A stretch of 19,543 nt of DNA from Candidatus Neomicrothrix sp. UBA4542 (GTDB taxonomy: Bacteria; Actinomycetota; Acidimicrobiia; Acidimicrobiales; Poriferisodalaceae): positions 1-19,543 of the forward strand of contig DGLO01000006.1 of assembly GCA_002388005.1 (NCBI GenBank), written 5' to 3'. Within the stretch, counting starts at the first letter, position 1. Each line of letters starts with the position of its first letter. Below are positions 15,821 through 19,543 of the stretch, piece by piece. A program made the translations under genes and the position numbers. The notes under the pieces were generated by a model. That model made no database searches, was not told where the DNA came from, and saw only the letters and a program-made list of their open reading frames with translations.

Positions 15821-16870
15821 CTAAACAGCTGACACTGGTGGAGTTTGATATTGCGTCGGGATGCTCTGGATGTCTTGAATGACTTCTCGCGGCAAATCAG
15901 CAGGAATTTCGGGAGATGCGCTAGCTCCAATAGCGTCAGTCAAACCTCCGAATCTGTCTTCGATAGCTGCAACGATTTCGTCGTGCCTTCCCACAGCCGC
16001 AAACTGCCTGACCACGTCATCGCTGATTCGAGACGCCATTTCCCCCCAACCATCATTTTTTGAGAGGTAATTGAGTTCTTCCCCCAGGTCAAGCAGGTCG
16101 TGTTGTTCAAAAACCGGCCAATATGCCTTGGTGCTCCCATAAAAGCCGATGCGGTAACGAACCCAATCCATCATTTCCATTACCGTCTCGTCGTCTGGGC
16201 CAGTGCAAACAAACCCGCCGCCGGTTATTTGAAACTTTTCTCGAGGCTTACCCGCTTGAGATAAGCCCACCATTAACTGCGGTAGAACAGCCGCTTCGAG
16301 GTATTCGCGGGTGCAGAAAGCGTGAAGCCGGACGCCATCACAGACTCGGCCGGCGGCCCGGAGCATCGCGGGTCCAACAGCGGCCATGGAGATTCGCGGC
16401 GTCGGGACCGAGAGAGGCTCTGGGGTGAAGTTAGGAGTCATCAAATTGAAGCGATAAAAGTCGCCTTCATAGTTGAGTTCTTCTCCTGTCTGCCACGTAT
16501 GCCAGATCGCCCTCACCGCTTGCACATATTCCTGCATGCGTGGAGCCGGAGCGGACCAGGGCACGCTAAATCTTCTCTCGTTGTGACCGCGCACTTGGCT
16601 ACCGAGCCCTAGTTCGAAACGGCCTGTGCTTGCCTGTTGGAGATCCCAACCGATGTTGGCCGCGATCATGGGACTTCGCGGAAACGCGATGGCTACACCT
16701 GTAGCAAGTTCAAGATGCTCGGAGTTCACCGCCGCGACGGCAAGAGACATAAACGGGTCGTGCCTGTTTTCGAGAGCGACGATTCCGTCATATCCGTCTG
16801 CTTCGATCTGGTGGACAGCCTCAGCAACATCACGAAGATCGGCTTGGGGAAATGTGGTGTACACCTTCAT
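15821..16870 (-). CDS. LLM-class flavin/F420-dependent oxidoreductase
   Basis: A 349-residue luciferase-like TIM-barrel oxidoreductase, resembling the actinobacterial F420-dependent subfamily. Supporting segments: the N-terminus MKVYTTFPQADL, the LATGVAIAFPRSPM strand, IGWDLQQASTGRFELGLGSQ, HNERRFSVPW and RMQEYVQAVRAIW, which are standard for the family. No cofactor test is possible from sequence alone, and FMN is the alternative to F420. Its ATG overlaps the stop of the upstream flavin split-barrel gene by 4 bases (16867-16870), a strong sign of joint expression. It faces the serine hydrolase gene with no intergenic base between the stops. Confidence 0.92.
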   Translation of the reverse strand: MKVYTTFPQADLRDVAEAVHQIEADGYDGIVALENRHDPFMSLAVAAVNSEHLELATGVAIAFPRSPMIAANIGWDLQQASTGRFELGLGSQVRGHNERRFSVPWSAPAPRMQEYVQAVRAIWHTWQTGEELNYEGDFYRFNLMTPNFTPEPLSVPTPRISMAAVGPAMLRAAGRVCDGVRLHAFCTREYLEAAVLPQLMVGLSQAGKPREKFQITGGGFVCTGPDDETVMEMMDWVRYRIGFYGSTKAYWPVFEQHDLLDLGEELNYLSKNDGWGEMASRISDDVVRQFAAVGRHDEIVAAIEDRFGGLTDAIGASASPEIPADLPREVIQDIQSIPTQYQTPPVSAV

Positions 16871-17469
16871 GGACGCTGCTCTTGGGGGAGCACATCAACG
16901 AATTCGTCCCAGTTTTTCCACTCTGGTTGCGGTGGTGGGGTTGGGCCGCCAGGAGCGAACTCTGAGAGGGTCCCCGATTCCAGGTCGTGAATGTAACGCG
17001 GGCAGTTGGGAAAGATTCTGCCAACCGCGATTTCTATCACCGCTTCAGCTCCCTCAAAATCAGCAATGTCGGACGGGTCAAGGAGAACCTTCGCTGTCCC
17101 GTGTATGCGAATGCGGTTGGCCTTGCTGGTTTGTCGGATGAATAGCAAAGCCACCTTGTTGGTTTCATTGATGTTGCCGAGTGACCGAAACATCCCGTTG
17201 CCGTCATAGGAGGGAAACCGCAGCGTGTGTTCGTCAACGACTTTGACGAAGCCGGGTCGGCCACCCTTGTAGGAAACGTCTGGAAATCCGGTTGCGTCAA
17301 CGGTCGCCAAGAAAAAATAGGTAGCCCTCTCAATGTAGGCGGCAGTTCGATCATCGATAGATTCGCTTACCGTTATTTCGGTCAAGCGATCGGCGAGACG
17401 GCGAGCATCGAAGTGGTCTTGCAGACGACGTGCACCGGCTCCATACAGTTCTCCAACAGTGTCAGCCAT
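16867..17469 (-). CDS. Pyridoxamine 5'-phosphate oxidase-family FMN/F420-binding split-barrel protein
   Basis: A 200-residue flavoprotein of the PNPOx-like split-barrel superfamily. The core runs from about residue 48: YFFLATVDATGFPDVSYKGG, then FPSYDGNGMFRSLGNI and KVALLFI, followed by IRIHGTAKVL, all typical of the FMN-binding family. It is not a true vitamin B6 oxidase judging by this subtype; substrate unknown. ATG 17469 is preferred over GTG 17475 because AGGG lies about 8 bases before it. It is translationally coupled to the LLM oxidoreductase downstream, suggesting a two-gene redox unit, and diverges from a crotonase gene across only 23 bases. Confidence 0.88.
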   Translation of the reverse strand: MADTVGELYGAGARRLQDHFDARRLADRLTEITVSESIDDRTAAYIERATYFFLATVDATGFPDVSYKGGRPGFVKVVDEHTLRFPSYDGNGMFRSLGNINETNKVALLFIRQTSKANRIRIHGTAKVLLDPSDIADFEGAEAVIEIAVGRIFPNCPRYIHDLESGTLSEFAPGGPTPPPQPEWKNWDEFVDVLPQEQRP

Positions 17470-17492
17470 GATCACACCCTACGCTTGGAACT

Positions 17493-18281
17493 ATGACTCG
17501 ATACGACGGCTACACCGGGGTTGAGGTGGAAGTTCACGATGATGGTGTTGTTGTCTGCACTTTGAATCGCCCCGACAGACTTAACGCCTTTGATGGTCAG
17601 ATGCGACAAGACATTCACCGTCTGTTGGGTGAGGTTTCTTCCGACGATGAAGCCCGCGTGTTTGTGATGACCGGAGCGGGGCGGGCGTTTTGCTCTGGAG
17701 CTGACCTTACGGCAGAAGATCGAAGAGGTTGGCCGATTCGAACCCATGAACCGATGTTCGGTTGGTGTACCGATCTTCTGGAAATGCCCAAACCCACAAT
17801 TTGCGCCCTTAACGGGTTAGCTGCGGGTGGGGGACTAGGTCTGTCGTTACTGTTCGACATCAGGATTTGCTCATCTGAAGCACGTCTCTTACCCATCTGG
17901 ATGAAAAGGGCGATCCACCCTGATGACCTGATCACATGGACTCTTCCTCGTCTCGTCGGTTATAGCCGGGCCCTCGAGTGGCTGTATGAAGCTGAAGAAA
18001 TTCCGGTCAGCGTTGCGCTTCGCTCGGGCATGATTAATCACGTCGTTGAGCCAGACGAAGTGCTATCTCGGACCATGGAACTTGCGCATCGTTTAGCTGC
18101 CGGTCCGACCGCTCATCACGCGATGACAAAGCAAGCGGTGTTTAAGGGAATGCAAGGAGACAGTTTCGAAGCGGCCCTTTTAGAAAGTTGGGGTCAGGCC
18201 AAAGCGCTTGCATCAGAAGACTTCCAAGAAGGCCTCTTAGCCTTCAAAGAAAAACGCGAACCGAAGTTCACTGGGCGTTAA
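17493..18281 (+). CDS. Enoyl-CoA hydratase/isomerase (crotonase) family protein lacking both hydratase glutamates
   Basis: A 262-residue crotonase-fold protein with oxyanion segments FCSGADLTAEDR and NGLAAGGGLGLSLLFD. Against rat enoyl-CoA hydratase, the Glu144 position is Gly (GGLGLSLLFD) and the Glu164 position is Trp (PIWMKRA), so the classical hydration machinery is absent. It may be a different acyl-CoA transforming member of the superfamily; the CoA pocket looks intact. ATG 17493 is preceded by GGA at a short spacing. Its start is 23 bases from the divergent split-barrel gene, and its stop shares the TTAA palindrome at 18278-18281 with the stop of the converging gene. Confidence 0.9.
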   Translation: MTRYDGYTGVEVEVHDDGVVVCTLNRPDRLNAFDGQMRQDIHRLLGEVSSDDEARVFVMTGAGRAFCSGADLTAEDRRGWPIRTHEPMFGWCTDLLEMPKPTICALNGLAAGGGLGLSLLFDIRICSSEARLLPIWMKRAIHPDDLITWTLPRLVGYSRALEWLYEAEEIPVSVALRSGMINHVVEPDEVLSRTMELAHRLAAGPTAHHAMTKQAVFKGMQGDSFEAALLESWGQAKALASEDFQEGLLAFKEKREPKFTGR

Positions 18282-19015
18282 CTGGGTTTGTGATCCTTGC
18301 GTGAACCCGCTTCCCAGTCTTCCATCAGCGGAGCGGATTCGAGAGTGCCGAGAACGTTGATTTGAGGTGACTCGCGCAGTGAGCGTTTCATCTCAGCGAA
18401 CCCTGGGAAGCTTGCCAGTTCGATCACGGCATTCCACAAAGGCACTGCCTGTTCGTCACTTGGTACCCGGGAAATGACCGGCCCGAAAAAAGATAAACCA
18501 TCTGGAGGTTGAAACGAGATGATCGGCGTACCGACATCGCGACCAGTTCGCGAAAGAGCGAGCTCGGTTTCGGTTTCAATAACGCTGTCCCAAAGTTGAT
18601 CATCAACTGCAGACGCGTACTGGGTTGGCAGCCCAGCAGTGGCGAGACATCGTTCGGTATGTTCAACAGTTCCTAGCTGCTTCCTTAAGCCCGGCTGTTG
18701 GTCCAGTTCCCAATAGTGGGTGCCGAACGCTGAGTACAAAGCAGCCATAGCATCACGCCCGCATTCCTCGCGAACCTTCGCCGCTGCTCTCAAAAACCTG
18801 AGCCCCGCGGTGTGCCCTTGTTCATAGCCCGCAGGAAAATCTGTTTCATAATCTTTGTCTTTGTTGAGAATTCTCAGCGAAATAAACCGCCAGTCGACTG
18901 AATAATTAGTTTGTTCAGCCACCTTTTCAACCCAGCGAGAAGTAACCCAGGCAAAGGGACAAATGGGATCCCAAAAGAACTCAATGTCGTAATCATCGCT
19001 ACTCATAAAGAACAT
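18278..19015 (-). CDS. Rv2466c-like mycothiol-dependent nitroreductase-family (DsbA-fold) protein with CPFA active site
   Basis: A 245-residue thioredoxin/DsbA-fold protein resembling Mycobacterium tuberculosis Rv2466c, a mycothiol-dependent reductase. Matching segments: FFWDPICPFAWVTSRWVE (residues 13-30), ISLRILN, and late VGTPIISF, FFGPVISRVP and FAEMKRSL. Rv2466c has a CPWC motif; here it is Cys-Pro-Phe-Ala, so the resolving cysteine is gone and any chemistry must be monothiol, with the low-molecular-weight thiol doing the resolving. The start is either ATG 19015 or ATG 19006; neither has a clear ribosome site. It stands alone, converging on the crotonase gene. Confidence 0.88.
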   Translation of the reverse strand: MFFMSSDDYDIEFFWDPICPFAWVTSRWVEKVAEQTNYSVDWRFISLRILNKDKDYETDFPAGYEQGHTAGLRFLRAAAKVREECGRDAMAALYSAFGTHYWELDQQPGLRKQLGTVEHTERCLATAGLPTQYASAVDDQLWDSVIETETELALSRTGRDVGTPIISFQPPDGLSFFGPVISRVPSDEQAVPLWNAVIELASFPGFAEMKRSLRESPQINVLGTLESAPLMEDWEAGSRKDHKPS

Positions 19016-19165
19016 GAATAGCAGGTATCGCCCCAGGCATCACACAGTTTCTCTTTACCTGAGCACAACACCAATTTGACTCAACCTCTAAGCGCTATTC
19101 GCTGACAGCAGGGCCAGCCGGTGGTGTCGATGGCGGTGGTGTCGACCTTGAGGCAAACTGAACGC
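19016..19165. other. Divergent intergenic region between the DsbA-fold gene and the GNAT gene
   Basis: 150 bases with no gene I can support. It contains the promoter space for two divergent genes, but I see no convincing -10/-35 pair or terminator. Base composition changes here from AT-richer (left) to GC-rich (right). Confidence 0.6.
19119..19145. repeat. Short direct repeat at the composition boundary
   Basis: CGGTGGTGTCGA occurs at 19119-19130 and again at 19134-19145, a 12-base direct repeat with a 15-base period. It lies just before the GNAT gene where GC content jumps. It could be chance in GC-rich sequence, a degenerate insertion footprint or a join artefact. Confidence 0.6.
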
Positions 19166-19543
19166 ATGATCGTCTGCCCGACGCTCGAGACCGACCGCCT
19201 AGTCATGCGCCCATTCCGAGATGACGACGTCGACGACTACTTTGCTGTGCTGGACAGCCCGGAGGTGCGACGCTCGCTGCACCTCTCGGAGAGCCTGGAC
19301 CGGAGCGACGCCTGGCAGCAGATGGCCTGGTTCATGGGCCAGTGGGTGCTCCGGGGAACGGGACAGTGGGCGCTGGAGGAGCGGTCCACGGGAGTCTTCC
19401 TGGGTCGGGCAGGCCTCCACCGTCCCGAGCGTCCGGACTGGCCGGGCGTGGAGGTCGGCTGGACGCTCCACCCCGACCACTGGGGGCGGGGCTACGCCAC
19501 GGAGGCCGGTGCCGAGGCAATCCGGTACGCATTCGAGGAACTG
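19166..19543 (+). CDS. GNAT acetyltransferase (RimJ/RimL type), 3' end beyond window, foreign composition
   Basis: The first 126 residues of a GNAT-family N-acetyltransferase. It begins LETDRLVMRPFRDDDVDDYF, the standard opening of the RimJ/RimL-like branch. EVGWTLHPDHWGRGYATEAG is the acetyl-CoA-binding strand-loop-helix with the pyrophosphate-binding GRGYAT. The acceptor could be a protein N-terminus or a small molecule; unknown. ATG 19166 is taken as start; an in-frame GTG at 19139 is possible. GC is about 69% by hand count over 19201-19543, against about 50% next door, so it differs strongly from every other gene here. Confidence 0.9.
   Translation, partial: MIVCPTLETDRLVMRPFRDDDVDDYFAVLDSPEVRRSLHLSESLDRSDAWQQMAWFMGQWVLRGTGQWALEERSTGVFLGRAGLHRPERPDWPGVEVGWTLHPDHWGRGYATEAGAEAIRYAFEEL

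Overview
The window looks like a piece of an actinobacterial chromosome at roughly 50% GC, probably from a marine-type Acidimicrobiia relative. That placement is an inference. It rests on a SerB with N-terminal ACT domains, a protein resembling the mycobacterial mycothiol-dependent nitroreductase Rv2466c, a luciferase-like flavin/F420 oxidoreductase next to a split-barrel flavoprotein, a DinB-fold protein and several crotonases. Genes are tightly packed, often with 4-base overlaps, and no stretch over 300 bases lacks a gene. I saw no tRNA, rRNA, CRISPR array or insertion sequence.

The left half (1 to 9260) is entirely minus strand. Read in transcription order it is: serB (phosphoserine phosphatase), a crotonase, a small ArsC-family protein, a tandem glycine riboswitch, gcvT, gcvP, a DinB-like protein, a nucleoside hydrolase, and selD, which runs off the left edge. 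The main discovery is that two of these genes are selenoprotein genes that normal gene calling would truncate. In selD and in the arsC-like gene an in-frame TGA falls exactly at the catalytic cysteine position (residues 16 and 12). Conserved family sequence lies on both sides of each TGA, and each is followed by a hairpin with GGUC in its loop, the form of a bacterial SECIS element. SelD makes the selenophosphate needed for selenocysteine, so the window holds both part of the selenium machinery and a client of it. selD may also be the last gene of the glycine-riboswitch-controlled gcv transcript, which would link selenium use to one-carbon/glycine metabolism.

The middle (9261 to 13781) has a 115-base divergent intergenic region with two dyads. 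It is followed on the plus strand by a two-gene respiratory-type molybdoenzyme: a four-cluster iron-sulfur protein fused to an NrfD-like membrane anchor, then a 960-residue molybdopterin catalytic subunit of unknown substrate.

The right part (13792 to 19015) holds catabolic or accessory enzymes in mixed orientation: a crotonase, a serine beta-lactamase-like hydrolase, an LLM-class oxidoreductase coupled to a split-barrel flavoprotein, another crotonase, and an Rv2466c-like thioredoxin-fold protein whose CxxC motif has become CPFA. All three crotonases in the window lack at least one of the two classical hydratase glutamates.

The last ~380 bases encode the start of a GNAT acetyltransferase at about 69% GC, far above its neighbours. 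This points to recent transfer or to a chimeric join in the assembly.
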